From NCBI GenBank assembly GCA_963575745.1, contig CAUYUJ010016283.1, forward strand, positions 17,501 through 81,500: a DNA stretch of 64,000 nt. The letters are read 5' to 3'. Position numbers and translations under genes: made by a program. Below are positions 52,613 through 64,000 of the stretch, piece by piece. How positions within the stretch are numbered: position 1 is the first letter of the stretch; each line of letters begins with the position of its first letter. The stretch comes from Prorocentrum cordatum (taxonomy: Eukaryota > Sar > Dinophyceae > Prorocentrales > Prorocentraceae). Below the pieces are notes generated by a model. The model ran no database searches, was not told where the DNA came from, and was given only the letters and a program-made list of their open reading frames with translations.

Positions 52613-54624
52613 GACGCATGCGAACACCCCCACTGGGGCCTTCGGTGGAACTCCCTCTGGGGCTACGAAACGCTGCCCTGGGTGGGGGAACCGCATGCAG
52701 GCAACCCCACTGGGGCCTTCGGTGGAGCTCCCTGTGAGGCTACGAAACGCTGCCCTGGGTGGGGGAACCGCATGCGGGCACCCCCACTGGGGCATACGGT
52801 GGAGCTCCCTCTGGGGCTACGAAGCGCTGCCCTGGGTGGGGGAACCGCATGCAGGCAGCCCCTCTGGGGCCTTCGGTGGAGCTCCCTGTGAGGCTACGAA
52901 ACGCTGCCCTGGGTGGGGGAACCGCATGCGGGCACCCCCACTGGGGCCTACGGTGGAGCTCCCTTGGGGCTACGAAACGCTGCCCTGGGTGGGGGAACCG
53001 CATGAGGGCAGCCCCACTGGGGCCTACGGTGGAGCTCCCTATGGGGCTACGAAACGCTGCCCTGGGTGGGGGAACCGCATGTGGACACCCCCACTGGGGC
53101 CTTCGGTGGAGCTCCCTCTGGGGCTACGAAACGCTGCCCTGGGTGGGGGAACCGCATGTGGACACCCCCACTGGGGCCTTCGGTGGAGCTCCCTATGGGG
53201 CTACGAAACGCTGCCCTGGGTGGGGGAACCGCATGTGGACACCCCCACTGGGGCCTTCGGTGGAGCTCCCTATGGGGCTACGAAACGCTGCCCTGGGTGG
53301 GGGAACCGCATGTGGACACCCCCACTGGGGCCTTCGGTGGAGCTCCCTATGGGGCTACGAAACGCTGCCCTGGGTGGGGGAACCGCATGTGGACACCCCC
53401 ACTGGGGCCTTCGGTGGAGCTCCCTATGGGGCTACGAAACGCTGCCCTGGGTGGGGGAACCGCATGTGGACACCCCCACTGGGGCCTTCGGTGGAGCTCC
53501 CTATGGGGCCACGAAACGCTGCCCTGGGTGGGGGAACCGCATGTGGACACCCCCACTGGGGCCTTCGGTGGAGCTCCCTATGGGGCCACGAAACGCTGCC
53601 CTGGGTGGGGGAACCGCATGTGGACACCCCCACTGGGGCCTTCGGTGGAGCTCCCTATGGGGCCACGAAACGCTGCCCTGGGTGGGGGAACCGCATGTGG
53701 ACACCCCCACTGGGGCCTTCGGTGGAGCTCCCTATGGGGGCACGAAACGCTGCCCTGGGTGGGGGAACCGCATGTGGACACCCCCACTGGGGCCTTCGGT
53801 GGAGCTCCCTCTGGGGCTACGAAACGCTGCCCTGGGTGGGGGAACCGCATGTGGACACCCCCACTGGGGCCTTCGGTGGAGCTCCCTCTGGGGCTACGAA
53901 ACGCTGCGTGGGGGAACCGCATGTGGAAACGCTGCCCTGGGTGGGGGAACCGCATGTGGACACCCCCTCTGGGGCCTTCGGTGGAGCTCCCTCTGGGGCT
54001 ACGAAACGCTGCCCTGGGTGGGGGAACCGCATGTGGACACCCCCACTGGGGCCTTCGGTGGAGCTCCCTATGGGGCTACGAAACGCTGCCCTGGGTGGGG
54101 GAACCGCATGTGGACACCCCCACTGGGGCCTTCGGTGGAGCTCCCTATGGGGCTACGAAACGCTGCCCTGGGTGGGGGAACCGCATGTGGACACCCCCAC
54201 TGGGGCCTTCGGTGGAGCTCCCTATGGGGCTACGAAACGCTGCCCTGGGTGGGGGAACCGCATGCGAACACCCCCACTGGGGCCTTCGGTGGAGCTCCCT
54301 ATGGGGCCACGAAACGCTGCCCTGGGTGGGGGAACCGCATGTGGACACCCCCACTGGGGCCTTCGGTGGAGCTCCCTATGGGGCTACGAAACGCTGCCCT
54401 GGGTGGGGGAACCGCATGTGGACACCCCCACTGGGGCCTTCGGTGGAGCTCCCTATGGGGCACGAAACGCTGCCCTGGGTGGGGGAACCGCATGTGGACA
54501 CCCCCACTGGGGCCTTCGGTGGAGCTCCCTCTGGGGCTACGAAACGCTGCCCTGGGTGGGGGAACCGCATGTGGACACCCCCACTGGGGCCTTCGGTGGA
54601 GCTCCCTATGGGGCTACGAAACGC
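52613..54624. repeat. 77 bp tandem array, about 26 copies
   Basis: Unit core: GGGCTACGAAACGCTGCC, CTGGGTGGGGGAACCGCATG, ACACCCCCACTGGGGCC, TTCGGTGGAGCTCCCTATG. Because 77 is not a multiple of 3 and the unit has no stop in any plus frame, all three plus frames are open across the array, giving apparent ORFs of 520-974 residues that are circular permutations of one 77-residue repeat. The first six units vary (GCAGGCAACC, GCGGGCACCC) whereas later units are nearly identical. One unit at 53900-53945 is internally deleted. I consider it a satellite rather than a gene. Confidence 0.9.
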
Positions 54625-54639
54625 GTGAGAGGTGTGCCG

Positions 54640-54700
54640 AGAGCAGAGGCAAGGAGGGGGAGGAGGGAGGGGGAGGAGGAGGAGGAGAGGAGAGGAACGC
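54640..54700. repeat. GGA-rich purine stretch
   Basis: Short GAGGAGG repeats at the distal edge of the 77 bp array, before macrosatellite sequence resumes near 54740. Confidence 0.75.
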
Positions 54701-57700
54701 GGGGCACCGTCTCTTCAAAACGAGGACCCAACACCACAGGATGGTTGGGAAAAAAACAAGACGGCCAAAGGACCCCAAGAGAACCCCAAGGCAGCCGTGA
54801 GAGCCACCCAAGACGGCCTCCGATGGGGCGAAACGAGAAAAAAGCGCACCATCACGGCACAAGACACCCCCAAGAGGCTCCAGGAGGCACCCAAAAAGCC
54901 CCCAAAAAGCCCCCAAAAAGCCCCCAAGAGGCCTCCAAGACTCTCCCAAGAGGCTCCAAAAAAAAAAACCACAACGACTGCACTGAGCGGCCAGCTGACG
55001 GTGTGGACCAGGTGCGGCACGTGGCTCATCGCACGAACTCCACTGGGCGCAGCGCGCCTCCAAGTGCAGGCCCCGACTTGACTGTGCGTATTCCGGACGC
55101 GCACCCTGCGAAGGGAGAGGAATCCACGTCCGGAAGTGACATGCTGAGCGGCAGCGTTTTCCGCGGATGCTGTACTGCAGTGGGTCCTATGTGTCCAATG
55201 TTTGCATAATTCCCACATGCTGTATTGTGTTGCGTTATTATGTATTCCCCCTAACCCCCCTCTGCGGTCGCGCCACATGAACGGACCAAGATGCCCCCCC
55301 CCCTCCCGGGGCTTTAAAAACCGACAGAAACATATGAAAAATCATCAAGTTCGACCTCTTGGGCCTGTTGGGGTTCCAGGAGGCCTCAAGATGGCCCACG
55401 ATGACCCCAAGATGGCCCAAGACGGCCCCAAAACGCCCCAAAATATCCCCAACGGGGGCCCATGAGGCTCCAAAGCGGCCCCAAAAACTCCAAGGACGGC
55501 CCAAAAGGGCTCCAAAAGCGCCCAAAAGCTCGCCTCCAGAGGCCGAAATCATTGATTGTCCGATAGTTTCTCCAATAGTTTAGCGCTCTCGTTTTTTTCG
55601 ACTTTCACAAATCCATGACGGCCCAAGCAGCTTCCATAATCGCCCCGGAACAAACCAAAAATCCCCCAAGAGAGCCCCAAGACGGCCCAGGAGGGCCCCA
55701 AAACGGCCCAAAGCGGCCCCCAAAACGGTCCAAGAGGCCGCGAATACGGACCTAAAGGACACCAGGAGGGCTCCAATGCGGCCGCGACCCAGGACAGCCT
55801 CCGAGGGGGCGAAACGGCGCAAAAGCGCCAAGACGGCAGAAGACGCCCCGAAGAGGCCCCAACAGGCCCCCAAAAAGCCTCCAAAGAAAAAGCCCTGAAG
55901 CTCCCAACAGGCAACCAAAAAGCACCCCAAAGGCCACACAGCGACTGGAGTGTAATGTCATTTCCCCCCCTCCGGGCGAACTGCGGCGCAGCGCCAGCCA
56001 GGTGGAAATTGGTCACTGCGGCGCCCATGATTAGAGCCGGCGCTGGAAGGGAAGATGGGGAGGGTGTATGAAAACGAAGGGGGAAAAGGCCCCAAAGAAG
56101 CTCCCAGGAGGCCTCCAGGAGGCCCCCAAGAGGCCCCCAAGAGGCCCCACGACGACGTGACAGCACGTGCTCTGGACGTGCACCCCGCGAGGCGAGAGGA
56201 ATCCACGTCCGGAAGTGACATGCTGAGCGGCAGCGTTTTCCGCGGATGCTGTAACGCAGTGGAACCAATGTGTCCAAGGTTTGCATAATTCCCACATAAT
56301 GTATTATGTAACATTATTACGTCTCCCTCCGAACCCCCCCTTGCAGTCGCGCCACACGAACGGACCAAGATGCCCCCCCCTTTCGGGGCCATAGTAACCG
56401 ACAAAAACTTATGACAAATCAGCAAATTCGACCTCTTGGGCCTCTTGGAGCTCCAAGAGGGCCTCAATATGGCCCAAGATGACCCCAAGACGGCCCAAGA
56501 CGGCCCCAAAACGGCTCAAAATATTCCCAACGGGGGCCCATGAGGCCCCCAAAACGGCCCCAAAAGCTCCCAAGGACGGCCCAAGAGGGCCCCCAAAGCG
56601 CCCACAACTGCGCCTGAAGAGGCCGAAATCATTGATTGTCCAATGGTTTTTGCAATATTTTAACGTTCTCGGCTTCTTCGACTTTCGCATGTCCATGACG
56701 GCCCAAGCAGCTTCCATAATCGCAAGGGCCCCAAGACGGCCCAGGAGGGCCTCAAAACTACCCAAAGAGGCCCCCAAGACGGTCCAAGAGGCCGCGAAGA
56801 CTACCCTAGATGACCCCAAGAGGACCCCAATGCGGCCGCGAGAAGCCCCCAGGACAGCCTCCGAAGGGGCGAAACGGCGCAAAAACGCCAAGACGGCAGA
56901 AGACGCCCCGAAGAGGCTCTAACAGGCCCAGGCCCCCAAGGGGCCCCCCAGAAGCCCCCAACAGGCCCGCAAAAAAAAAAAAAGGCCACGCAGCGACTGG
57001 AGTGTAATGTAATTTTCCCCCCTCTGGGCGAACTGCGGCGCAGCGCCAGCCAGGTGGAAGTTGGTCACTGCGGCGCCCATGATTAGAGCCGGCGCTGGAA
57101 GGGAAGATGGGGAGGGTGTATGAAAAAGGAGGGGGGGAAAAAGGCTCCAAAGAAACTCCCAGGAGGCCTCCAGGAGGCCCCCAAGAGGCTCCCAAGAGGC
57201 CCCGCGACGACGCGACAGTACGTGCTCTGGACGTGCACCCCGCGAAGTGAGAGGAATCCACGTCCGGAGGTGACGTGCTGAGCGGCAGCGTTTTCCGCGG
57301 ATGCTGTAACGCAGTGGATCCAATGTGTCCAATGTTTGCACAATTCCCACATACTGTATTGTGTTACGTTATTATGTCTCCCCCCCGACCCCCCCCCTGC
57401 AGTCGCGCCACATGACAGACCAAAATGCCCCCCCCCCCTTCCGGGACCATGAAAACGCATGAAAAAAACAAATTCGACCTCTTGGGCCTTTTGGGGCTCC
57501 AAGAGGGCCTCAAGACGGCCCAAAATGACCCCAAGACGGCCCGAGACGGCCCAAAGACGGCCCAAAATATTCCCAACGGGGGCCCATGAGGCCCCCAAAA
57601 CGGCCCCCAAAGCTCCCAAGGACGGCCCAAGAGGGCCCCCAAAACGCCCACAACTGCGCCTCCAGAGGCCGAAATCCTTGATTGTCCAATGGTTTTTCCA

Positions 57701-60700
57701 ATAATTTAACGTTCTCGGCTTTTCCGACGTTCGCAAATCCATGACGGTCCAAGCAGCTTCCAGAATCGCCCCAAAACAAACCAAACAACTCCCAAGAGGG
57801 TCCCAAGACGGCCCAGGAGGGCCCCAATACGGCCCAAAGAGGCCCCCAAGACGGTCCAAGAGGCCGCGAAGACGGCCCTAGAGGACCCCAAGAGGGCTCC
57901 AATGCGGCCGCGAAAGGCCCCCAGGACAGCGTCCGAGGGGGCGAAACGCCGCAAAAGCGCCAAGACGGCCGAAAACGCCCCGAAGAGGCCCCAACAGGCC
58001 CCCAATAAGCCCCCAAGAAACCTCCCAAAACCCTCCCAAAAGGCCTCCAACAAATCCCCCAAAGGCCACACAGCGACTGGAGTGTAATGTAATTTTCCCC
58101 CCTCTGGGCGAACTGCGGCGCAGCGCAAGCCCGGTGGAAGTTGGTCAGTGCGGCGCCCATGATTCGAGCCGGCGCTGGAAGGAAAGATTGGGAGGGTGTA
58201 TGAAAAAGGAACGGGGGAAATGCCCCAAAGAAGCTCCCAGGAGGCCTCCAAGAGGCCCCCCGAGAGGCTCTCAAGAGGCCCCGCGACGACGTGACTGTAC
58301 GTGCTCCGGACGTGCACCCCGCGAAGCGAAAGGAATCCACGTCCAGAGGTGACGTCCTGAGCGGCAGCGTTTCCGCGGATGCTGTAATGCAACGTACCCA
58401 ATGTATCCAATGATTGCATAATTGCCACGTATTGCGCTGTGTTACCTTATTTTGTCACCCCCCTAACCCCCCTTGGGAGCTGCGCCACAGGAGCGGACCA
58501 AACTGGCCCCCCCCTCCCGGGGCTCAAAAACTTACCAAAACCTATAAACAAATATATGATTTCGACTTATTGGGCCTCTTGGGGGGCCAAGGTTGGCGCC
58601 GGTTCAGGACGGCCCCAGGAGGACCCAAAAAACCCCAATGACGGCCCAAGAGGGCCCCAAGTGCGCCCACAACTGCGCCTCCAGAAGCCAACATCATCGA
58701 TTTCTCTTGGTTTGGTCATACTTTAGCGTTTCCCCCACAAGCCACACAGCGACTGGAGTGTAATGTAATTCTTCCAACCTGGGCGAACTGCGGCGCAGCG
58801 CCAACCAGGTGGAAGTTGGTCACAGCGGCGCCCATGATTAGAGCCGGCGCTGGAAGGAAATATGGGGAGGGAGTATGCAAAGGACGGACGGGGGAGAGGC
58901 CCCCAAAAAGTCCCCAGTAAGCCAAATGAAGCTCCCAGGAAGCCTCCAGGAGGCCCCCAAGAGGCTCACAAGAGGCTCCGCGACGACGTGACTGTACGTG
59001 CTCCGGACGTGCACCCCGCGAAGCGAGAGGAATCCACGTCCGGAGGTGACGTCCTGAGCGGCAGCGTTTTCCGCGGATGCTGTAATGCAACGTACCCAAT
59101 GTATCCAATGAGTGCATAATTGCCACATATTGCGCTGTGTGACATTATTTTGTCTCCCCCCTAACCCCCTCCTGGGAACTGCGCCACAGGAGCGGACCTA
59201 AGTGCCCCCCCCCCTTCCAGGGGCTCAAAAACCGACCGAAACGTATAGAAAATCTATGATTTCGACTTCTTGGTCTTCTGGGGGGGGCAAGAGGGCGCCG
59301 AGACGGCTCAAAATTGGTTTTGGGCGGGCCAAGACGGCCCCGAGACGGTCCAAAATGGCTCCAAGAGGGCCCCAAAAAACTCCAATGACGGCCCAAGAGG
59401 GCCCCAAGAGCGCCCACAACTGCGCCTCCAGAGGCCGAAATCATTGATTTCCTTTTCGTTCTGTAATATTTCAGCGTTCTCGCAAGCAGATTCCCAAATC
59501 GCTCCAAAACAACCACGAAGCCCCCAAGAGGGCCGCAATACGGCCCAACAAAACCCCAAGACGGCCCAAAGAGGCCCCCAAGACGGTCCAAGAGGCCCCT
59601 ATGACGGCCCAAGAAGACCCCAGGACGGCCCCAATGCGGCCGCGAGAGGTCCCTAAGACGGCCTCCGAAGGGGCGAAACGGCGCAAAAACGCCCCAAGAC
59701 GGCCAAAGACGCCCCCAAGAGGCCCCAAGAGGCACCCAAGAGGCCCCCAAGGGGCCCCCCAAAAAACCCAAGAGGCCCCCAAGATGTCCTCAAGAAGCCT
59801 CCCAAAGGCTCCAAAGAAACCCCCCATAGGCCACACAGCGACTGGAATGCAACGCAATTTTTCCTACCTGGGCGAACTGCGGCGCAACGCCAGCCAGGTG
59901 GAAGTTGGTCACAGCGGCGCCCATGATTAGAGCCGGCGCTGGAAGGAAATATGGGGAGGGAGTATGCAAAGGAGGGAGGGGGGAGAGGCCCCCAAAAAGT
60001 CTCAAAAAAAAAAACCAAAGGAACCTCCCAGGAGGCCTCCAGGAGGCCCCCAAGAGGCTCCCAAGAGGCTCCGCGACGACGTGACTGCACGTGCTCTGGA
60101 CGTGCACCCCGCGAAGCGAAAGGAATCCACGTTTGCAGGTGACGTGCTGAGCGGCAGCATTTTCCGACGATGCTGTAACGCAGTGTTCCCAACACCCCCC
60201 CCTGGGAACTGCTCCACAGGAGCGGACCAAAGTGCCCTCCCCCTCCCGGGGCTCAAAAACCTACCAAAACCTATAGAAAATGTATGATTTCGACTTCTTG
60301 GGCCTCTCGGGGGGCCAAGAGGGCGCCAGGACGGTTCAAAATGGGCTCTGTGCGGGCCAAGACGGCCCCGAGACGGTCCAAAATGGCCCCAAGAGGGCAA
60401 AAAAAAACCCAATGACGGCCCAAGAGGGCCCCAAGAGCGCCCGCAACTGCGCCTCCAGAGGCCGAAATCATTGATTTCCCTATGGTTCTGTAATATGTTA
60501 GCGTTCTCGCCTTGGCGGCCCAAGCAGCTTCCCAAATCGCTCCAGAACAACAGCCCACGAAGCCCCCAAGAGGGCCCCAATACGGCCCAACAGAGCCCCA
60601 AGACGGCCCAAAGAGGCCCCCAAGACGGTCCAAGAGGCCCCTATGACGGCCTAAGAGGACCCCAGGACGGCCCCAATGCGGCCGCGAGAGGTCCCCAAGA

Positions 60701-61915
60701 CGGCCTCCGAAGGGACGAAACGGCGCAAAAACGCCCCACTATGGCCAAAGACGCCCCCAAGAGGCCCCAAGAGGCACCCAAGAGGCCCCCAAGGGGCCCC
60801 CAAGGGGCCCCAAAAAGCCCCCAAGAGGCCTCCAAAACGTCTTCAAGAAGCCTCCCAAAAGGCTCCAAAGAAGCCCCCCGCAAGGCCACACAGCGACTGG
60901 AGTGCAATGCCACTTTTCCAACCTAGGCGAACTGCGGCGCAGCGCCAGCCAGGTGGAAGTCGGTCGCAGCGGCGCCCATGATTAGAGCCGGCGCTGGAAG
61001 GAAATATGGGGAGGGAGCACGAGAAGGAGGGAGGGGGGAGAGGCCCCAAAGAAGAAGCCCAAGGAAGCTCCCAGGAGGCCTCCAGGAGGCCCCCAAGAGG
61101 CTCCCAAGAGGCTCCGCGACGACGTGACTGCACGTGCTCTGGACGTGCACCCCGCGAAGCGAAAGGAATCCACGTCTGCAGGTGACGTGCTGAGCGGCAG
61201 CGCTTTTCGGCGAACGCCTTGATGCAACGTGTCCAATGTATCCAAAGATTGCATACTTGCCACATATTGCAGTGCGTAACATTATCATGCCCCCCCCCGG
61301 ACCCCCCCTTGGGAGCTGCGCCACAGGAACGGGCCAAACTGATCGGCCTTGTCCTGAGGTCTCAAAACTCACCACACCCAATGGAAAAGCACTGATTTGG
61401 GTCCCTTGGGCCGCTTGGGGGTCCAAGAAAGCGCTCCAGCGGCTCAAGATGGCTTCGAAACGGACTCATATCGCCCCGAGGCGGTCCAAGTTGGCTCCAA
61501 GCGGGCCTCAGAGGCCCCCATGACAACCCAAAACAATCCCAAGAGGGCCCCCAAGAGCGCCTCCATAACCCAACATTATAAATGATCCTATGTGGTTTGA
61601 CAACGTTCTCGCCTTCTTCGGCTCTCGGAAGCCTTCAAAGCCCAAGCAGCCTTCAGGATAGCCCCGAGAAGGCCCAATAAGCCCCCAAGACAACCCAAGA
61701 GGGCCCCAAGACGGCCCAAAGAGGCCCCCAAGACGGCCCAAGGGGCCCCGACGACGGCCCAAGAAGACCCCGAGAAGGCCCCAAGGCGGCCGCGAGAAGC
61801 CCCCGCGACAGCTTCCGAAGGGGCCAAACGGCGCAGGAGCGCCTGAAGACGGCCCTGGGCGCCCCCAAGAAGCCCCCAGAGGCCCCCAAAAGGCGCCCAA
61901 AAGGCCTTCCAAAGG

Positions 61916-62035
61916 CTTTCCTTTTTCTTTTCTTGTTTTACTCCCCAGGGCCCCCAGCGGACCCCGCCAGCAGGCCCGCGCGCGCCCCCCCCCCCCCCCT
62001 CCCCCCCCCAGCGGCCTGGGCCCAGGCCTTCGCGG
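61916..62035. other. Spacer with poly-C
   Basis: Marks the end of the macrosatellite. A C-rich run lies at about 61987-62010; there is no gene. Confidence 0.5.
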
Positions 62036-62429
62036 CCCGCTTCAGCATGTCCGAGAGCGGCCCCCCGCGGTGCTCAACGTCCACGTTGCGCTAGCAGGAC
62101 CAGCTCTCGCGGCAGCTGCCTTCCCGTCTGCGGGTGCTTTCCTGCGGGGATGCGGTCTCGCTTCTTCCTTTTTTTGCGTCGTTGTTTTTGAAGACTTGCC
62201 CTTCTGCTCCAAGGGCCCTGGGCACGCTGCCCCCGGCCCCGCTCTCCTCGTTGCCGAGTGGGCCCCGCGCGCCGCGCGCGCCGCGTATGGCCCGTGTACT
62301 TCCACTCGGTGATCGCGCACAGCGGGTCGATCTTCGCCTTCGCGACGCCCGCGTTCATGCGCCCCTGCTGCCACTGCCCCCGCAGCCGCGAGAGCAGCGC
62401 GTGCCTCGAGCGACCCCGAAGCTCCCGTC

Positions 62430-63822
62430 TTCCTCGTGCCTGAGGATATCAATGGGGGCGCCTCGCACTCCGCCCCCCGCGGCTTCTTCCGCGTGCACTT
62501 CGAGGCCGCTCTCTCCCCGCACTTGGCGCACGCGAGCCACTTGCCTTTGTTGATGACATCGTGGCTTGTCAACGCTAGCTTCTGCTGGACTATCCTCCTC
62601 TTCGGTTATCCTGGCTCACGCTTGGGGGCGTCGGGCCATTCGCCGTTCATCTTCTGGCACCGCCATCCGATGTTCTGCGCCGCCCAGCGCGCCCTCGCGC
62701 CCAGCTCCCCCAGCGCCTGCTGCTTGCCGAAGTTCGCGTCCAGCCCAGCCCCTGCCTTCGCAAGCAGGTCTACCTCGCCGTTGCCCTTCGCGATCTTGAG
62801 CTCGCCCCCCTGTAACTGCGCTATCCTGGCCCTGGCCCTGTGGGCCTCAACATGGAAAACCGTGCTCACGTCTAAGTCCGCGTCCTTCACTTTGCGCCAG
62901 ATTCTGCGCCGCAAGTCTGCATGCGGCCTCTTCCAGCTCGTGCACCGCCGCTCGCCTGTCTTCAGGCCGTCGATGGTGCCCGCGTGGTCCGCGTAGATCC
63001 TGAAGGGCGGCAACGCGTTCTCCAGCGCCTTCAGGAAGGCCCGCGTCTCCGCACGCTTCGCCCCCCACCGGACTGGTAGGGTGCACGGCTGCGGCCCCCA
63101 CAACTGCACCTTTGGCTTCCCGTCTTCGTTGATCGACATCGCTGCCCAGCCTGTCTGCGCCCGCTCGGCGTAGCCCAGCTTGGGTCCGTCGCACGCGATG
63201 TCGCCCGTGAATGTATCATCGTCACCCTCAAACGCTGCCCCTTGGCACTGATCCTCGCTCACTCAGACAAAGCGCCAGTCCGCCTCAGGGCTCCATGCCA
63301 AACCGCGCGTGGTAGACTGCCCTCCTGCTGCTCCGCCACGCGCTGCCAGTCCGCCTGCGCCTCGAGCCTCTGCTGCCTCAACGCCTCACACTTGCACAGC
63401 CTGTGGCGCGGTGTGCCCACCGCGTTCCCGCAGCCCGAGCAGATGTCAGTCGGCGCGATGTCGCTCTCGCAGAGCTTGCTCATCGTCCAGCTGCCACCGA
63501 TGAACACCTTCTTCGCAGCGCTCTTCGCGTGCTTGGAGAAGCCCTTCGCCTTGAACTGCGACGCCGAGGGCGCGATGCACGGCGCCGGCTCGAGGCTGCT
63601 GTACTCGGGCGCCTTCGTCCATTCTTCACAAAGCTTGGTCTGGATATCTCTTCGCATCATCGCCGCCACGTCCATGGGGCACACCTCCCTCAGGTTCAAG
63701 ACATGCCCCTCCTTCGTGCGCATGCTGCGCCAGGCTGGCCACGCCCAGTCCGCCCTCTTCAATGACATGATGACCGCTCCTGCTGGCCCTCGAACTCTCG
63801 CCCAGGTAGGCCGCGTGCCCAC
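62430..63822 (-). pseudogene. 3' end of a LINE: CCHC-like finger, RNase H and terminal Cys motif
   Basis: Minus strand. The frame 63822-63259 contains DICSGCGNAVGTPRHRLCKC then EAL, a Cys-Cys-His-Cys finger. It stops at 63259 and the next frame (63262-62606), overlapping by 4 nt, holds an RNase H: FTGDIACDGPKL, ETRAFLKALENAL, FRIYADHAGTIDGL, VEAHRARARIAQ and GNGEVDLLAKAGA, giving Asp, Glu, Asp, His and Asp. The frame 62572-62435 then reads HDVINKGKWLACAKCGERAA then SKCTRKKPRGAEC, a Cys motif found at the very end of such proteins. The module order matches 0.1-1.4 kb. Upstream RT would lie beyond 63.9 kb and is not in the window. The overlapping stop/start and frame changes suggest decay. Confidence 0.65.
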
Positions 63823-63892
63823 CTCTTGCTGCTGCCGCCTCCAGGCCTACATCAGCATGTCCGCCGTGCCGCCCCCGTGCGCTGCTGAGTCT

Positions 63893-64000
63893 GACCGTCC
63901 AGCATGTGGCGACGCTGAACCTGAGCAAGGCTCAGGATTTTGTTCCGACCGTCCAGCAAGTGGCGACTCTGAACCTGAGCTTAGCCCAAGATGTTGCACC
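63893..64000 (+). repeat. Two 54 bp repeats at the right edge, in-frame
   Basis: Two copies (63893-63946, 63947-64000), about 80% identical, each 18 codons. In one plus frame they read TVQHVATLNLSKAQDFVP and TVQQVATLNLSLAQDVAP, so most differences are conservative. The array runs off the window. It could be a repeat-containing coding exon or simply a minisatellite. Confidence 0.6.

Larger units (their letters stand above)
40960..61915. repeat. Macrosatellite of about 1.05-1.1 kb units
   Basis: A shared landmark (ATCCACGTC followed by GTGACGTGCTGAGCGGCAGCG) lies at 41848, 42955, 55122, 56201, 57256, 58335, 59032, 60125 and 61168. Between adjacent landmarks the spacing is 1107, 1079, 1055, 1079, 697, 1093 and 1043 bp. 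Each unit also carries a CCCCCCCTCCCGGGGCT block, CAAGACGGCCC/CCCAAGAGGCCC 12 bp repeats, a CATTGATTGTCCAATGG block and GCGAAACGGCGCAAAA. Units from 55.9 kb on add a GCGAACTGCGGCGCAGCG block (55976, 57028, 58108, 58793, 59872, 60927). One 697 bp unit has lost about 0.38 kb. The long Gly/Leu/Trp/Pro-rich frames on the minus strand are translations of the 12 bp sub-repeat. A copia element (43853-51774) and a 77 bp array (52.6-54.6 kb) interrupt it. Confidence 0.85.

Noticed and set aside
52613-54624. CRISPR array
   Set aside because: The 77 bp units are repeated in full, with no unique spacers between short repeats, and the context is eukaryotic.
51876-55209. ORFs of 974 and 816 residues over the 77 bp array, as giant repeat proteins
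   Set aside because: They are translations of one tandem DNA repeat in different registers and begin in macrosatellite sequence. All three plus frames are open, which is a property of the unit, not evidence of a gene.
41190-61890. Many minus-strand Gly/Leu/Trp-rich ORFs (GPSWGPLGGLL-like) that look like membrane proteins
   Set aside because: They arise from the CCCAAGAGGCCC sub-repeat of the macrosatellite. Frames change between units and no start or domain is conserved.

Overview
This 64 kb window looks like intergenic, repeat-dominated nuclear DNA from a dinoflagellate (inference). The reasons are: high GC; no recognisable host gene; two Ty1/copia polyproteins and several non-LTR retrotransposon remnants of a style I associate with dinoflagellate genomes; and sequences resembling the 3' end of the dinoflagellate spliced leader upstream of one LINE and inside one LTR. 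Very long homopolymer tracts suggest that some low-complexity segments are badly resolved in the assembly.

Layout. 0.1-1.4 kb: minus-strand 3' end of a LINE (HRxCxCP finger plus RNase H). 2.8-6.0 kb: purine tracts, one weak ORF, a tetranucleotide microsatellite and a G-rich tract. 6.0-16.3 kb: a large minus-strand Ty1/copia element, nearly open, with Gag-protease and a 2.2 kaa Pol. Pol carries a cytosine-5-methyltransferase-like domain ahead of the integrase and is interrupted by about 360 bp of almost pure G. 16.9-19.6 kb: a decayed minus-strand LINE whose C-terminus looks like a restriction-like endonuclease. 20-25.1 kb: poly-C, C/T, GA and GGCTTA arrays. 25.2-29.4 kb: a decayed minus-strand LINE with AP-endonuclease and reverse transcriptase, preceded by a spliced-leader-like motif. 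29.6-30.1 kb: 9 bp and 90 bp minisatellites. 30.16-33.87 kb: two composite units with inverted-repeat ends, each carrying a 73 bp minisatellite and a GGCTGA array. 34-40.9 kb: GC-rich DNA with one coding-like ORF, degenerate repeats, hairpins and a possible copia RT scrap.

41-62 kb is a macrosatellite built from units of about 1.05-1.1 kb. One unit is split by a complete second Ty1/copia element (43853-51774) with 210 bp LTRs and a 5 bp target duplication. Another region holds a 77 bp tandem array (52.6-54.6 kb). 62.4-63.8 kb is a second RNase H-type LINE 3' end, and the last 108 bp are two in-frame 54 bp repeats running off the window.

The genes do not form a host pathway. They are modules of selfish elements, most of them broken. 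The most noteworthy items are the methyltransferase-like domain in the first copia element, the C2H2 zinc-finger ORF and the lysine-rich C-terminal tail in the second, and the inverted-repeat-bounded composite units.
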